Numbered from the stretch's first letter, positions 23,768 through 32,995 are shown. The stretch is 64,000 nt of DNA from an uncultured Oscillospiraceae bacterium (GCA_949841355.1 CATKZP010000016.1:1-64000); one strand, 5' to 3'. Program-made: numbers and translations. The notes: generated from the letters alone by a model not told the origin.

Positions 23768-25126
23768 TTAATTTTTGAGGCTGTGCAGCGGCGCGGGGAT
23801 ACGCCCGCCCCGGGCCACGAAGTCCTCCGCGCTCCCGGTGTGGCAGGGCATCACCGGCGCGGAGCCCAGCAGCCCGCCGAACTCCACCACATCCCCCACG
23901 TTCTTTCCGGGGGCGGGGATGAGGCGCACGGCGGTGGTCTTTTGGTTCACCATGCCGATGGCGGCCTCGTCCGCGATAATGGCGGACAGGGTGGCGGCGG
24001 TGGTGTCGCCGGGGACGGCGATCATGTCCAGCCCCACCGAGCACACGCATGTCATGGCCTCCAGCTTGTCCAGAGTGAGGGCCCCGGACTGGGCGGCAGC
24101 GATCATGCCCTCGTCCTCGCTCACCGGGATGAAGGCCCCGGACAGCCCGCCCACGGAGGAGCTGGCCATCACGCCCCCCTTCTTCACCGCGTCGTTCAAC
24201 AGGGCCAGGGCGGCAGTGGTGCCGTGGGTGCCACATACCTCCAGGCCCATCTCCTCCAGGATGCGGGCCACGCTGTCTCCCACGGCGGGGGTGGGGGCCA
24301 GGGACAGATCCACAATGCCGAAGGGCACGCCCAGCCGCGTGCTGGCCTCCCGTGCCACCAGCTGGCCCATGCGGGTCACCTGGAAGGCGGTCTTTTTGAT
24401 GGTCTCCGCCACCACGTCGAAGCTCTGGCCCTTCACCCGCTGGAGGGCGTGGTGGACCACCCCGGGGCCGGATACGCCCACGTTGATGACCCGCTCGGCC
24501 TCCCCCACGCCGTGGAAGGCGCCCGCCATAAAGGGGTTGTCCTCCACCGCGTTGCAGAACACCACCAGCTTGGCGCAGCCAAAGCCGCCGTTATCGGCGG
24601 TGCGCTGGGCGGCGGCCTTGATGGTCTCGCCCATGAGCCTCACCGCATCCATGTTGATACCCGCCTTGGTGGAGCCCACATTGACGCTGGAGCACACCAC
24701 GTCGGTGACGGCCAGCGCCTCGGGGATGGCGGCGATGAGCTTTTTGTCCGCCCCCGTCATCCCCTTCTGAACCAGGGCGGAGAAGCCGCCGATGAAGTTC
24801 ACCCCCACCGCCTTGGCCGCCTTGTCCATGGCGGCGGCGAAGGGGACGTAGTCCTCGGTGCGGGACGCCCCGGCCACCAGGGCCATAGGGGTAACGGAAA
24901 TGCGCTTGTTGACGATGGGAATACCGAACTCGGCCTCGATGTCCTCACCGGTTTTCACCAGCTTTTCCGCCGAGGTGGTGATCTTGTCGTAGATCTTCCG
25001 GCAGGCGGCGTGGGGGTCGGGGTCGCAGCAGTCCAGCAGGTTGACGCCCATGGTGATGGTGCGCACGTCCAGGTGCTGGTGGTCGATCATCTGAATGGTC
25101 TGTAAAATGTCGTTGGTGTTAATCAT
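23768..25126 (-). CDS. UPF0210/PFL family protein
   Basis: The 452-residue protein matches UPF0210 (DUF711) over its whole length: [13 protein letters not shown]-type start (here [14 protein letters not shown]), the [11 protein letters not shown] segment, [27 protein letters not shown], and [14 protein letters not shown]. The fold is related to pyruvate-formate-lyase-like barrels, but no reaction is established. It is almost always coded next to a small ACT-domain protein, as here 37 bases upstream, suggesting that amino-acid binding by that partner controls it. Confidence 0.9.
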   Translation of the reverse strand: MINTNDILQTIQMIDHQHLDVRTITMGVNLLDCCDPDPHAACRKIYDKITTSAEKLVKTGEDIEAEFGIPIVNKRISVTPMALVAGASRTEDYVPFAAAMDKAAKAVGVNFIGGFSALVQKGMTGADKKLIAAIPEALAVTDVVCSSVNVGSTKAGINMDAVRLMGETIKAAAQRTADNGGFGCAKLVVFCNAVEDNPFMAGAFHGVGEAERVINVGVSGPGVVHHALQRVKGQSFDVVAETIKKTAFQVTRMGQLVAREASTRLGVPFGIVDLSLAPTPAVGDSVARILEEMGLEVCGTHGTTAALALLNDAVKKGGVMASSSVGGLSGAFIPVSEDEGMIAAAQSGALTLDKLEAMTCVCSVGLDMIAVPGDTTAATLSAIIADEAAIGMVNQKTTAVRLIPAPGKNVGDVVEFGGLLGSAPVMPCHTGSAEDFVARGGRIPAPLHSLKN

Positions 25127-25163
25127 GGTGTTGACTCCTTGATTATGTTATGCTGCGAAGCAC

Positions 25164-25439
25164 TCAGATCCTGTGCATGGCATCGAAAATATCTTCTCTC
25201 TGAACCCGGATGTCCAAGCCCCGCTCCTTGCCCGCTTCCATCAGGTCCTCCCGCAGCCGGGCGAAGGGCACCGTGGTCTGGGAGGCATCCACCAGCATAA
25301 TCATGGTGAAATACTCCTGCAAGACGGTCTGGCTGATGTCCAGCACGTTGACGTTTTTCTCGCTGAGCAGGGCGCACACGGCGGCGATAATGCCCACCTG
25401 ATCCCTGCCGATAACGGTGACAATGGCTTTCATACTCAT
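25164..25439 (-). CDS. ACT-domain regulatory protein (UPF0237)
   Basis: The 91-residue protein is a single ACT domain: KAIVTVIGRDQVGIIAAVCA, then LSEKNVNVLDISQTVLQEYF, then MIMLVDAS. The UPF0237 group is the partner of UPF0210 proteins and is thought to bind an amino acid. Its ATG overlaps the stop of the upstream membrane protein (ATGA), and the UPF0210 gene follows, so the three genes form one transcript. Confidence 0.9.
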   Translation of the reverse strand: MSMKAIVTVIGRDQVGIIAAVCALLSEKNVNVLDISQTVLQEYFTMIMLVDASQTTVPFARLREDLMEAGKERGLDIRVQREDIFDAMHRI

Positions 25440-25924
25440 TTCTCCTTACTTTTTTGATATACCCAAACCGCGCTGAACACGTCGGCGCAGAAGATAAACT
25501 GCAAGGTCCCGTTCAAAACGGCGGCCTTTGTGGTCAGCCTGCCCTCCGCCCTGCACCGCAGCACCGCCGCCAGCCCCGCCAGGCCGCTGATGCCGATGGT
25601 GAACAGGTCCAGCACCCACACGATCATGGTGACGGCGGCGAACTGGACCATCGCCAGCCCGCTCAGCCCCACCCAGAAAAACACCAGATAGGCGGGGATC
25701 TGGGCCAGCTTCACCGCCATGGACAGCAGCGCCGCCTCCCGGCCCGCCCACCGCCGCCAGCCGCTGAGGGTCAGAATGACCACGGCGCACACCAGCCCGA
25801 TGGTGAGGGCCGCCGGGATCAGCAGCACCACGCTCCCGTTTCCCGTCCGGCCTCCCAGCCACAGGGCAACCAGGACGGAGTATGGGAACACCCCCGCGCC
25901 CACGCCCAGCAATGCCTTTTCCAT
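25436..25924 (-). CDS. Small membrane protein, unknown function
   Basis: Starting at 25924 (AAGGAGGAGAC before ATG) it has 162 residues and four to five hydrophobic helices: GVGAGVFPYSVLVALWLGG, VLLIPAALTIGLVCAVVILT, LAQIPAYLVFFWVGLSGLA and FAAVTMIVWVLDLFTIGIS. No transporter motif is visible. It overlaps the ACT gene by four bases, which suggests a joint role with the UPF0210/ACT pair. Confidence 0.7.
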   Translation of the reverse strand: MEKALLGVGAGVFPYSVLVALWLGGRTGNGSVVLLIPAALTIGLVCAVVILTLSGWRRWAGREAALLSMAVKLAQIPAYLVFFWVGLSGLAMVQFAAVTMIVWVLDLFTIGISGLAGLAAVLRCRAEGRLTTKAAVLNGTLQFIFCADVFSAVWVYQKSKEK

Positions 25925-25938
25925 GTCTCCTCCTTCCC

Positions 25939-26424
25939 TCAAACGCCCAGTTCATACAGCAGCATCCACGGCCTGCCGTCTTTTTCAATGGTTTTGACAA
26001 TCTCAAACCCCGCGGCCAGGTAGATGTCCCGCACCCGTATCTCCTCCGCGCCGGTGTCCAGCCGCAGCCGGCCCACGCCCCGGCGGGCGCACTCGGCCTT
26101 GACCGCCTCCACCACCCGGGCGGTCATGCCCCGGTGGGCGAATTTGCGCCGGACGCACAGCTTATGCAGGTACCCCGCTTCCAGCGGCTCTGCCTGGGGC
26201 CACCACTCCCGGTCGCTCCACTGGAGGATGAAGGCGCAGGCCGTTTCTCCGTCCACCGTGCCCACGCAGAAGTTTTCCGCCCCCGCCTCATCGGTCAGCA
26301 GCTCCTCCGGGGTGAGCCACTCGTCGGGCCACAGCCGCAGCCCCCGCTCCCGGCCCCAGGCGGCCACCTCCCGCATGACGGCCATGGCCCGCTCCGCGCT
26401 GTTGGGAATCAGCGTCAGCTCCAT
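25939..26424 (-). CDS. GNAT-family N-acetyltransferase
   Basis: The 161-residue protein has the GNAT core: LEAGYLHKLCVRRKFAHRGM covers beta-4 and the acetyl-CoA-binding V-R-R-x-x-x-x-x-G-M loop, followed by RLRLDTGAEEIRVRDIYLAA and GFEIV. The acceptor substrate cannot be told. It is 14 bases upstream of the membrane protein gene and 4 bases downstream of the YfbR gene. Confidence 0.85.
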   Translation of the reverse strand: MELTLIPNSAERAMAVMREVAAWGRERGLRLWPDEWLTPEELLTDEAGAENFCVGTVDGETACAFILQWSDREWWPQAEPLEAGYLHKLCVRRKFAHRGMTARVVEAVKAECARRGVGRLRLDTGAEEIRVRDIYLAAGFEIVKTIEKDGRPWMLLYELGV

Positions 26425-26428
26425 GCCC

Positions 26429-27004
26429 TCACCCCAGGTCGTCCAGGGTGAGCCGGAAGGTCCCGCCCATGCGCTCCATAAACCAGTCCACTTCCTCCAT
26501 ATTCATGGAACGCAGGGCGGCCATGGTTTCGTCCGCGGCGCGGCCGAACTCGCTGTTGCCCGCCTTCAGCTCCTCCTGGCACTTGAGCCACGCCGCCAGC
26601 TTGTCCGCCGCCTTCACGTAGCGGCTGGTCTGCCCGTCGCTCTCCCGCACCAGGGGCTCGTAGGCGGGGACCAGCTCGGGGGGCAGCATGGACAGCAGCT
26701 TGTCCTGAGCCGCCGCCTCCACCTGCTTATAGGCGTCCTTCAGGGAGGGGTTGTAGTATTTGATAGGGGTGGGCATGTCACCGGTGATGATCTCCGGCGC
26801 GTCGTGGAACAGCGCGGCGGCGGCGGTCTTGTCCGGGTCCAGGTCCTTGCGGAACACGTCCCGGCCGATGACCGCCAGGGCGTGGGCCAGCACCGCCACC
26901 TCGTAGGAGTGTTCCTCCACGTTCTCGGTGCGGGTGTTGCGCATCAGCGCCCAGCGGGCGATGTAGCGCATCCGAAAGATGTACGCGAAAAAGCTGTGGT
27001 TCAT
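26429..27004 (-). CDS. yfbR: HD-domain 5'-deoxynucleotidase YfbR-like
   Basis: At 191 residues it matches YfbR in size. The metal-binding HD signature is clear: NVEEHSYEVAVLAHALAVIG (first His), then LFHDAPEIITGDMPTPIKYY (HD and the catalytic Glu), and a distal Asp in YVKAADKLAAWLKC. YfbR hydrolyses deoxynucleoside 5'-monophosphates in pyrimidine salvage. It is first in a five-gene minus-strand operon. Confidence 0.85.
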   Translation of the reverse strand: MNHSFFAYIFRMRYIARWALMRNTRTENVEEHSYEVAVLAHALAVIGRDVFRKDLDPDKTAAAALFHDAPEIITGDMPTPIKYYNPSLKDAYKQVEAAAQDKLLSMLPPELVPAYEPLVRESDGQTSRYVKAADKLAAWLKCQEELKAGNSEFGRAADETMAALRSMNMEEVDWFMERMGGTFRLTLDDLG

Positions 27005-27037
27005 GGGATCAGGCCGCCTTTCTATGTCTGCCCCGGT

Positions 27038-27066
27038 ATTTTACCATGGCGGGGTGCAAAAGTAAA
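27038..27066 (-). promoter_or_regulatory. Promoter of the yfbR operon
   Basis: On the minus strand TTTACT (27066-27061) and TAAAAT (27043-27038) are 17 bases apart. The -35 box abuts that of the divergent mtaB promoter. Confidence 0.55.
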
Positions 27067-27095
27067 TTGCTATTTCGCCCGCCGGATGGTATAAT
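27067..27095 (+). promoter_or_regulatory. Promoter of mtaB
   Basis: TTGCTA (27067-27072) and TATAAT (27090-27095) with 17-base spacing, followed by a short leader of about 27 bases. Confidence 0.75.
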
Positions 27096-27128
27096 GACGG
27101 GAAAACGTCCCCAAGGAGAGGCTGCCAC

Positions 27129-28424
27129 ATGAACATCGCCATCTATACCCTGGGCTGCAAGGTGAACCAGGTGGAGACCCAGGCCATGGAGCGGGAGCTG
27201 CTGGCCCGGGGCCACGCCCTGGTCCCCTTCGACGGCCCGGCGGACGCCTATATCGTCAACACCTGCACCGTCACCGCCGTCAGCGACAAAAAGTGCCGCA
27301 ACATCATCCGCCGGGCCCGCAGGCGCGCGCCGGATGGGATCGTGGCGGTGTGCGGCTGCTACGCCCAGACCGACCCCCAGGCCGCTGCGGCGCTGGGGGC
27401 GGACCTGGTGTCCGGCTCGGCGGGGCGCATGGCCTTTTTGGACCAGCTGGAGGAGCTGCTCCAGGCCGGGCGGGGACAAGTGGTAACGGTTGACAGCGCC
27501 CTGGCTCGCCGGGACTTCGAGCGCCTGCCCGCCGGGGGCGCGTCGGGCCGCACCCGTGCCATGCTCAAGGTGGAGGACGGCTGCGTCAATTTCTGCTCCT
27601 ACTGCATCATCCCCTACGCCCGGGGGCCGGTGCGCTCGCTGCCCCTGGCCGAGGCGGTGGCGGAGGCCCGCCGTCTGGCGCAGGAGGGCTACCGGGAGGT
27701 GGTGCTCACCGGCATTGAGATCTCCTCCTGGGGGCGGGATCGAAAGGACGGCTCGGAGCTGGGCGGCCTGGTGGAGGGGGTGTGCGCCGCCGCGCCGGAG
27801 CTGCGGGTGCGCCTGGGCTCGCTGGAGCCGCGCACCGTCACGGCGGACTTCTGCCGCCGGTGCGCCGCCCTGCCCAACCTGTGCCCTCACTTCCACCTGT
27901 CCCTCCAATCGGGCTGCGACGCCACCCTGGCCCGCATGAACCGGAAATACGATACCTCTTGGTATTATGAGAGCGTTCAATTACTCAGGGACTACTTCCC
28001 CGACCCTGGAATCACCACCGACCTCATCACCGGCTTCCCCGGCGAGACCGAGGAGGAGTTCGCCCAGACCCTGGCCTTTGTGGAGCGGTGCGCCTTCACC
28101 GCCATGCACGTGTTCCCCTACTCCCGCCGCCCCGGCACCCCGGCGGCGGACATGCCCGGCCAGGTGCCCATGGCGGAGAAGGAGGCCCGCGCCCGCCGGG
28201 CCATCGCCCTGGGAGAGACCCTGGAGCGGCGCTGGCTGGACAGCCAGGTGGGCAGGGTTCTGCCCGTGCTGTTTGAGGAGGAAAAGGGCGGCGCGTGGCA
28301 GGGCCACACCCCTCACTACGCCCTGGTGCGGGCGCAAGGAGAAGCCCTTCACAACCGGCTGGCGGACGTGAGCATCACCGGCGTGGAGGGGAACGCCCTG
28401 ACGGGCACGGTCCTGGGCCTGTGA
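27129..28424 (+). CDS. mtaB: tRNA t6A37 methylthiotransferase MtaB
   Basis: This 431-residue radical-SAM enzyme converts N6-threonylcarbamoyladenosine at position 37 of ANN-decoding tRNAs to its 2-methylthio form. The N-terminal UPF0004 domain has its three cluster cysteines (TLGCKVNQVE, NTCTVT, VCGCYAQ). The radical-SAM motif CxxxCxxC is CVNFCSYC near residue 150, and the C-terminal TRAM domain is the last 60 residues. VLTGIEISSWGRD fixes it as MtaB rather than MiaB. AAGGAGAGGCTGCCAC precedes ATG. The tsaB/tsaE genes for the substrate modification are also in this window. Confidence 0.92.
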   Translation: MNIAIYTLGCKVNQVETQAMERELLARGHALVPFDGPADAYIVNTCTVTAVSDKKCRNIIRRARRRAPDGIVAVCGCYAQTDPQAAAALGADLVSGSAGRMAFLDQLEELLQAGRGQVVTVDSALARRDFERLPAGGASGRTRAMLKVEDGCVNFCSYCIIPYARGPVRSLPLAEAVAEARRLAQEGYREVVLTGIEISSWGRDRKDGSELGGLVEGVCAAAPELRVRLGSLEPRTVTADFCRRCAALPNLCPHFHLSLQSGCDATLARMNRKYDTSWYYESVQLLRDYFPDPGITTDLITGFPGETEEEFAQTLAFVERCAFTAMHVFPYSRRPGTPAADMPGQVPMAEKEARARRAIALGETLERRWLDSQVGRVLPVLFEEEKGGAWQGHTPHYALVRAQGEALHNRLADVSITGVEGNALTGTVLGL

Positions 28425-28488
28425 CCTTGCGCTCCGCGGCTGGCTGTGCTAAAATAAACATCTCACACACCAAAGAGGAGGCGGACCC

Positions 28489-29334
28489 ATGCCTATCCCC
28501 ATCACCCTCACCTCTCTCATCCCCGACGAGGAGACCACGCAGAGCCTGTGGAACAGCATCGAGCACATTACGGCCAGTAATATTTTCAGCGCGGTTTTAT
28601 CCGTCGTAATCAGCCTGGTGCTCATCAAAATCCTCACCCGCGTGCTGGAGCGGGCCCTGGGCCGCTCCAAGCTGGACCCGCCCCTCCAAACCCTGCTGCG
28701 CACCGTGCTGAAGGGCGCGCTGTGGTCGGTGGCCGCCATCATCGTACTGGGCTGCCTGGGCATTGAGGTCACGTCTCTGGTGGCGGTGCTGTCGGTGGTG
28801 GGGCTGGCCTTCTCCCTGGCGCTGCAAAACTTCCTGTCCAACGTGGCGGGCGGGATGCAGCTGCTGGCCTCCCACCCCTTCGCGGTGGGGGACTTTGTGG
28901 ACGCCGGAGGCTGCTCCGGTACCGTGGCCGAGATCGGCATGTTCTACACCAAGCTCACCACTCCGGACAACAAGCTGGTCCAGCTGCCCAACAGCACCAT
29001 TGTGTCCGCCAACATCACCAACTTCTCCGCCCAGCCCACCCGCCGGGTGGAGCTCACCGTCTCCGCCTCCTACGACGCGCCGACGGAGCAGGTGCTGGCC
29101 CTGCTCTCCCGCATGGCGGCGGACCACCCCCTGGTGCTGGTCGACCCGGCGCCCGTGGTCCACGTGGACAGCTATGGCGACAGCGCCGTCGGCTACGTCC
29201 TGCGGGCGTGGTGCGCCAATACCGACTACTGGACGGTGTATTACGACCTGATGGACGGCTTTAAGCCCGCCTTCGACAACGCGGGCATTGAGATGACCTA
29301 TCCCCACGTGAACGTGCACATGGTGGAGCGCTGA
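28489..29334 (+). CDS. MscS-family mechanosensitive ion channel
   Basis: The 281-residue protein has three N-terminal helices, the third being the pore-lining one (VVGLAFSLALQNFLSNVAGG), followed by the beta domain (HPFAVGDFVDAGGCSGTVAE, then TPDNKLVQLPNSTIVSANIT) and the mixed C-terminal domain (YPHVNVHM). This is a standard small MscS channel that opens under membrane tension during osmotic downshift. RBS AGAGGAGG. The next gene starts 15 bases after its stop. Confidence 0.9.
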   Translation: MPIPITLTSLIPDEETTQSLWNSIEHITASNIFSAVLSVVISLVLIKILTRVLERALGRSKLDPPLQTLLRTVLKGALWSVAAIIVLGCLGIEVTSLVAVLSVVGLAFSLALQNFLSNVAGGMQLLASHPFAVGDFVDAGGCSGTVAEIGMFYTKLTTPDNKLVQLPNSTIVSANITNFSAQPTRRVELTVSASYDAPTEQVLALLSRMAADHPLVLVDPAPVVHVDSYGDSAVGYVLRAWCANTDYWTVYYDLMDGFKPAFDNAGIEMTYPHVNVHMVER

Positions 29335-29349
29335 GAGGAGGCCGGAGCC

Positions 29350-29940
29350 ATGGAGGAGAACGCGGTTTCCCGCTGCCCCAGAGCGGCGGGCGGGCTGACG
29401 CTGGTGCTGGCCGGCACCCTTTTGAGCGGCGCGGGGGGCGTCCTCTACCGCTGGGGCCTTCCGTTGGCGGCGGGGCTGGCGGCGGCGCCCGGCGGCATCC
29501 TGCTGGCGGCGGGGCTGTACCGCGCCGGGGCGGACGAGCCGGGGTTTTATCACGCCCTGGCCTATCAGGCCGTCAGCCTGGCCGTCAACCAGAGCCGCGG
29601 TTATTTCGGATATCAGTTTTACGCCGCCGGACTGCTGCTCTACGGGGCGGCCATGCTGCTGTCCCTGCGGGCGCTTAACCTGGCCTGTACCGCCGCGGCC
29701 CGCCTGCTCCCCGCCGCCGGGCGGGAGGATCTGGCCGCTCTGGGCCGCATTGTGCGCAAAACCAACGTCATATGCTATGCCGCGGCCCTTGCCGACCTGC
29801 TTTTGACCCCGCTGCTGGGCATGGGCCTGCTCCTCGCCGCCCAGCTCATCTGCATCCCACTGTCCATTTTGTGCCTGGCGTTCCTATTCCTGGCCGCCAG
29901 GGCTCTGCGGGGCAATCCCCCACCATATAATATGAAATGA
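29350..29940 (+). CDS. Membrane protein, unknown function
   Basis: The 196-residue product is hydrophobic with about five helices (LTLVLAGTLLSGAGGVLYRW; AAGLLLYGAAMLLSLRALNL; LLGMGLLLAAQLICIPLSIL and others). I recognise no family. GAGAGGAGG precedes the ATG, and its end overlaps or abuts the thymidylate kinase start, so it is part of the MscS-tmk transcript. Confidence 0.65.
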   Translation: MEENAVSRCPRAAGGLTLVLAGTLLSGAGGVLYRWGLPLAAGLAAAPGGILLAAGLYRAGADEPGFYHALAYQAVSLAVNQSRGYFGYQFYAAGLLLYGAAMLLSLRALNLACTAAARLLPAAGREDLAALGRIVRKTNVICYAAALADLLLTPLLGMGLLLAAQLICIPLSILCLAFLFLAARALRGNPPPYNMK

Positions 29941-29951
29941 GGCGCTGCGCC

Positions 29952-30575
29952 ATGGAAAAGGGAAAATTCATCGTGCTGGAGGGCATCGACGGTTCGGGCA
30001 AGAGCAGCCAGACCGGGCCGCTGATGGAGCGGCTGAGGGCCCTGGGCATCCCCTGCCGGGACACCAGGGAACCCACCGGCGGCCCTGTAGGCTCCCTGAT
30101 CCGCCAGATCTTCACCGGCCGGGTCACCGCCGACAACCGGGTTATCGCCGCGCTGTACGCCGCCGACCGCATCGACCACCTGGTGAACGAGGTGGACGGC
30201 CTGCTCTCCGCCATCGACAGCGGCGTCGCCGTGGTGAGCGACCGCTATTATTTCTCCTCCTACGCCTACCACAGCGTGGACGTGGATATGGACTGGGTTA
30301 TTGAGGCCAACGCCCTCAGCGCCCAGCTGCTGCGCCCCACCCTCACGGTGTTTTTGGACGTGCCGGTGGACACCGCCCTGGAGCGCATCCGCAAAAACCG
30401 CTTTGTGGAGGAAATTTTCGACCAGGAGGACCGCCTGCGCAAAACCCGCGAGCTCTATTTCCGGGCCTTTGACCGGCTCAAGGACGTGGAAAAGGTGGCG
30501 GTGGTGGACGGCTCCGGCACCCAGGACGAGGTAGCCGGGCGCATCTGGGACGCGGTAAAGCCCTGCTTTTTGTGA
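29952..30575 (+). CDS. tmk: Thymidylate kinase
   Basis: The enzyme phosphorylates dTMP to dTDP. The P-loop GIDGSGKSSQ stands at residues 11-20, the TREPTGG motif follows, and SDRYYFSSYAYH carries the dTMP-binding DR(Y/H) motif; the LID region is IRKNRFVEEIFDQEDRLR. At 207 residues the length is normal. I prefer the ATG at 29952 (MEKGKFIVLEG); an upstream ATG at 29937 overlaps the preceding stop and would add five residues. Confidence 0.92.
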   Translation: MEKGKFIVLEGIDGSGKSSQTGPLMERLRALGIPCRDTREPTGGPVGSLIRQIFTGRVTADNRVIAALYAADRIDHLVNEVDGLLSAIDSGVAVVSDRYYFSSYAYHSVDVDMDWVIEANALSAQLLRPTLTVFLDVPVDTALERIRKNRFVEEIFDQEDRLRKTRELYFRAFDRLKDVEKVAVVDGSGTQDEVAGRIWDAVKPCFL

Positions 30576-30610
30576 CGGGGACATCCAACCCCTCTAAATT
30601 TCTTGGTGAT

Positions 30611-30631
30611 ATTAACAAACTTTTTGTTAAT
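30611..30631. promoter_or_regulatory. Inverted repeat upstream of the PTS operon
   Basis: ATTAACAAA-CTT-TTTGTTAAT is a perfect 9-bp inverted repeat in the AT-rich gap before the EIIBC gene. It may be an operator for a sugar-responsive regulator. Confidence 0.45.
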
Positions 30632-30656
30632 ACTACACAGCTTTTCCGCGTGAGAA

Positions 30657-30736
30657 TTGTTAACTTTAGAAAATTTTTTTATTTTTCATGAAAACTCTTT
30701 TCATTCCCTGGTAAATGTGTTAACATACTGTTAACA
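30657..30736. promoter_or_regulatory. Cluster of TGTTAAC boxes upstream of the PTS operon
   Basis: TTGTTAAC at 30657-30664 is followed by TGTTAACA at 30718-30725 and again at 30729-30736. The last two are direct repeats at an 11-base period and each contains the palindrome GTTAAC. The region is strongly AT-rich against its GC-rich surroundings. The exact promoter could not be assigned. Confidence 0.45.
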
Positions 30737-30814
30737 TGGGTGCGCTTCTCCGGAACCAGCGGGGGGCGGCCCCTGTATGAAACCCAATTTTCTTTAAGAG
30801 GGAGGAATTGAGTT

Positions 30815-32305
30815 ATGTATAAGTTCCTGCAAAAACTGGGCAAATCTCTGATGCTGCCCGTAGCGGCCCTTCCCATCTGTGGTATCCTGATGGGCCTGGG
30901 CTACGCCCTGGCCCCCGGCGTTATGGGCGTGCCGGGCGCGCCTACCGAGGGCGCGGCGTTCATCGTGGGCTTCCTGCTGATCAAGGCCGGCGGCGCACTC
31001 ATCGACAACATGCACTGGCTGTTCGTCATCGGCGTGGCTGTGGGCATGGCCGACGATAAGGACGGCACCTCCGCCCTGGCCGGCCTGGTCAGCTTCCTGA
31101 TGATGAAGTCCCTGCTGGCCCCCGCCGTTGTCACCACCATCATGCCTTCCATCGCTGATGACCGCGTGCGCCTGCTGGCCTTCGAAAAGTTTGAGAACGT
31201 GTTCCCCGCCATTCTGGCCGGCCTCATCGGCGCCACCTGCTACAATAAGTTCAAGAACACCCAGCTGCCTGACTGGCTGGCCTTCTTCAGCGGCAAGCGC
31301 TGCGTGGCTATCATCACCGGCGTGGTGTCCATCGGTGCCTCCGTCATCCTGCTGTTCGCGTGGCCCGTCATCTTCGGCGCTCTGTACGCCGTGGGTCAGG
31401 CCATCATCGGTCTGGACATCGTTGGCGTGGGCATCTACACCTTCCTGAACCGTCTGCTGATCCCCACCGGCCTGCACCACGCCCTGAATAACGTGTTCTG
31501 GTTTGACACCGTGGGCATTGGCGACCTGACCCACTTCTGGGCCGGCCGCGTGATGGGCGACGTGGTGGATGGGACCACCCTCAACTGGAGCATCGGCATG
31601 TATATGGCCGGCTTCTTCCCCTGCATGATGTTCGGCATCGTGGGTGCCGCCGCCGCCATGGTCCGCGCCGCCAAGAACAAGAAGGTCGCCATGGGCATTG
31701 TGCTGTCCGCCGCCGTCTGCGCGTTCCTGTGCGGCGTCACCGAGCCCTTCGAGTTCTCCTTCATGTTCCTGGCCTTCCCGCTGTACGTGGTCTACGCCCT
31801 GCTGTACGCCATCTTCGCCATGATCACTGTGGCTCTGGGCTTCCGTGCGGGCTTCTGCTTCTCCGCCGGCGCCACCGACTGGATCTTCTCCGCCTCCCTG
31901 CCCGCCGCCGAGAACACCCTGCTGCTCATTCCCATCGGCCTGGTCGCCCTCGTGGTGTTCTACTTGGTGTTCTACTTCGCCATCAAGAAGTTCAACCTCA
32001 AGACTCCGGGCAACGAAGATGAGGACGCCGAGGCCGAGGAGGCCAAGATCGTGTTGTCCAACAACGACTTCACCGCCATCGCCAGTGGTGTGCTGGCGGC
32101 CATCGGCGGCAAGGAGAACGTGTCCAACGTGGATTACTGCACCACCCGCCTGCGCTTCGAGATCAAGGATTACACCGCCGTCAACGAGAAGGCCGTCAAG
32201 GCCGCCGGCGCGGCCGGTGTCATCCGTCCCAGCAAAACCGCCTGTCAGGTCATCATTGGCCCGAAGGTCCAGTTCGTGTACGACGAGCTGAAGAAGATGC
32301 TGTAA
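30815..32305 (+). CDS. PTS EIIBC, glucose/N-acetylglucosamine type
   Basis: The 496-residue permease takes up and phosphorylates a hexose or amino sugar. The EIIC part (about 1-390) shows the family pattern: LMLPVAALPICGILMGLGYA, NMHWLFVIGVAVGMA, TGLHHALNNVFWFDTVGIGD and the CGVTEPFEFSFMF loop with its conserved Glu. The EIIB domain is fused at the C-terminus with the phosphorylated Cys442 in NVDYCTTRLRFEI. The HALNNVFWF form is closer to NagE than to PtsG, but the sugar is not certain. EIIA is a separate gene downstream. Confidence 0.88.
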   Translation: MYKFLQKLGKSLMLPVAALPICGILMGLGYALAPGVMGVPGAPTEGAAFIVGFLLIKAGGALIDNMHWLFVIGVAVGMADDKDGTSALAGLVSFLMMKSLLAPAVVTTIMPSIADDRVRLLAFEKFENVFPAILAGLIGATCYNKFKNTQLPDWLAFFSGKRCVAIITGVVSIGASVILLFAWPVIFGALYAVGQAIIGLDIVGVGIYTFLNRLLIPTGLHHALNNVFWFDTVGIGDLTHFWAGRVMGDVVDGTTLNWSIGMYMAGFFPCMMFGIVGAAAAMVRAAKNKKVAMGIVLSAAVCAFLCGVTEPFEFSFMFLAFPLYVVYALLYAIFAMITVALGFRAGFCFSAGATDWIFSASLPAAENTLLLIPIGLVALVVFYLVFYFAIKKFNLKTPGNEDEDAEAEEAKIVLSNNDFTAIASGVLAAIGGKENVSNVDYCTTRLRFEIKDYTAVNEKAVKAAGAAGVIRPSKTACQVIIGPKVQFVYDELKKML

Positions 32306-32364
32306 ATCCATCCGCCGCTTCAAACCACCGCGGGAGCTGGTTCCTCCCGCAGATAGAAACGCTG

Positions 32365-32393
32365 CCGTGGGCGGGCTTCTGGCCCGCCCGCGG
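32365..32393. terminator. Stem-loop with T-tract between EIIBC and EIIA genes
   Basis: CCGTGGGCGGGC and GCCCGCCCGCGG form a 12-bp stem with one wobble pair, followed by CTTTTT. It lies inside the presumed operon, so it would lower EIIA expression relative to EIIBC unless EIIA has its own promoter. A second hairpin, GCGGGAG/CTCCCGC, precedes it. Confidence 0.75.
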
Positions 32394-32415
32394 CTTTTTG
32401 AAAGGAAGGATCATC

Positions 32416-32922
32416 ATGGGATTTCTGGACAAGCTGAAAAAGGGCCTGCTGGGTGAGGAAGCCGCCCCCGCCGGCCTGACGGTGGCCGCAGTGGCCAAGG
32501 GCAGCGCCATCCCCATGGCGGATATTCCCGACCCGGCGTTCAGCCAGGGCTTCGTGGGCTTCTGCTGCGGCATTGAGCCGGAGGACGGCCAGGTGTTTTC
32601 CCCCGTGGACGGCGTGGTCAGCCAGGTGCCCGACACCCTCCACGCCGTGGGCATTGAGAGTCAGGGCATGGAGCTGCTGGTCCACTGCGGGGTGGACACC
32701 GTGGACATGAAGGGCCAGGGCTTCACCATGCTGGTGAAGGAGGGGCAGAGCGTGAAAACCGGCGACCCCCTGCTCACCATGGACCTGGAGGTGATCCGCG
32801 GGGCGGGCCATCCCACCACCATCATCACCGCCGTCACCAATTCCGATGATTTTGCCGGGGTGGAGCAGGTCAAAACCGGCCCCGTCCAGCCCGGGGACGG
32901 CGTGTTGAACGTCAAAAAGTGA
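32416..32922 (+). CDS. crr: PTS EIIA, glucose type
   Basis: The 168-residue protein carries the EIIA-Glc signature GMELLVHCGVDTV with the phosphorylated His90 and the second active-site His76 in DTLHAVGI. GFCCGIEPEDGQVFSPVDG covers the beta-sheet core. It passes phosphate from HPr to the EIIB Cys of the upstream protein and may also have regulatory roles. ATG at 32416 is preceded by AAGGAAGGATCATC. The symbol is by family; a more specific name is not possible. Confidence 0.88.
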   Translation: MGFLDKLKKGLLGEEAAPAGLTVAAVAKGSAIPMADIPDPAFSQGFVGFCCGIEPEDGQVFSPVDGVVSQVPDTLHAVGIESQGMELLVHCGVDTVDMKGQGFTMLVKEGQSVKTGDPLLTMDLEVIRGAGHPTTIITAVTNSDDFAGVEQVKTGPVQPGDGVLNVKK

Positions 32923-32995
32923 GATCAGGCGCGCTCTCCAACGAGGGCGCGCCTCTCAGCCATATTAACGAACTGTCAGAAAGGAACGATTTGAA

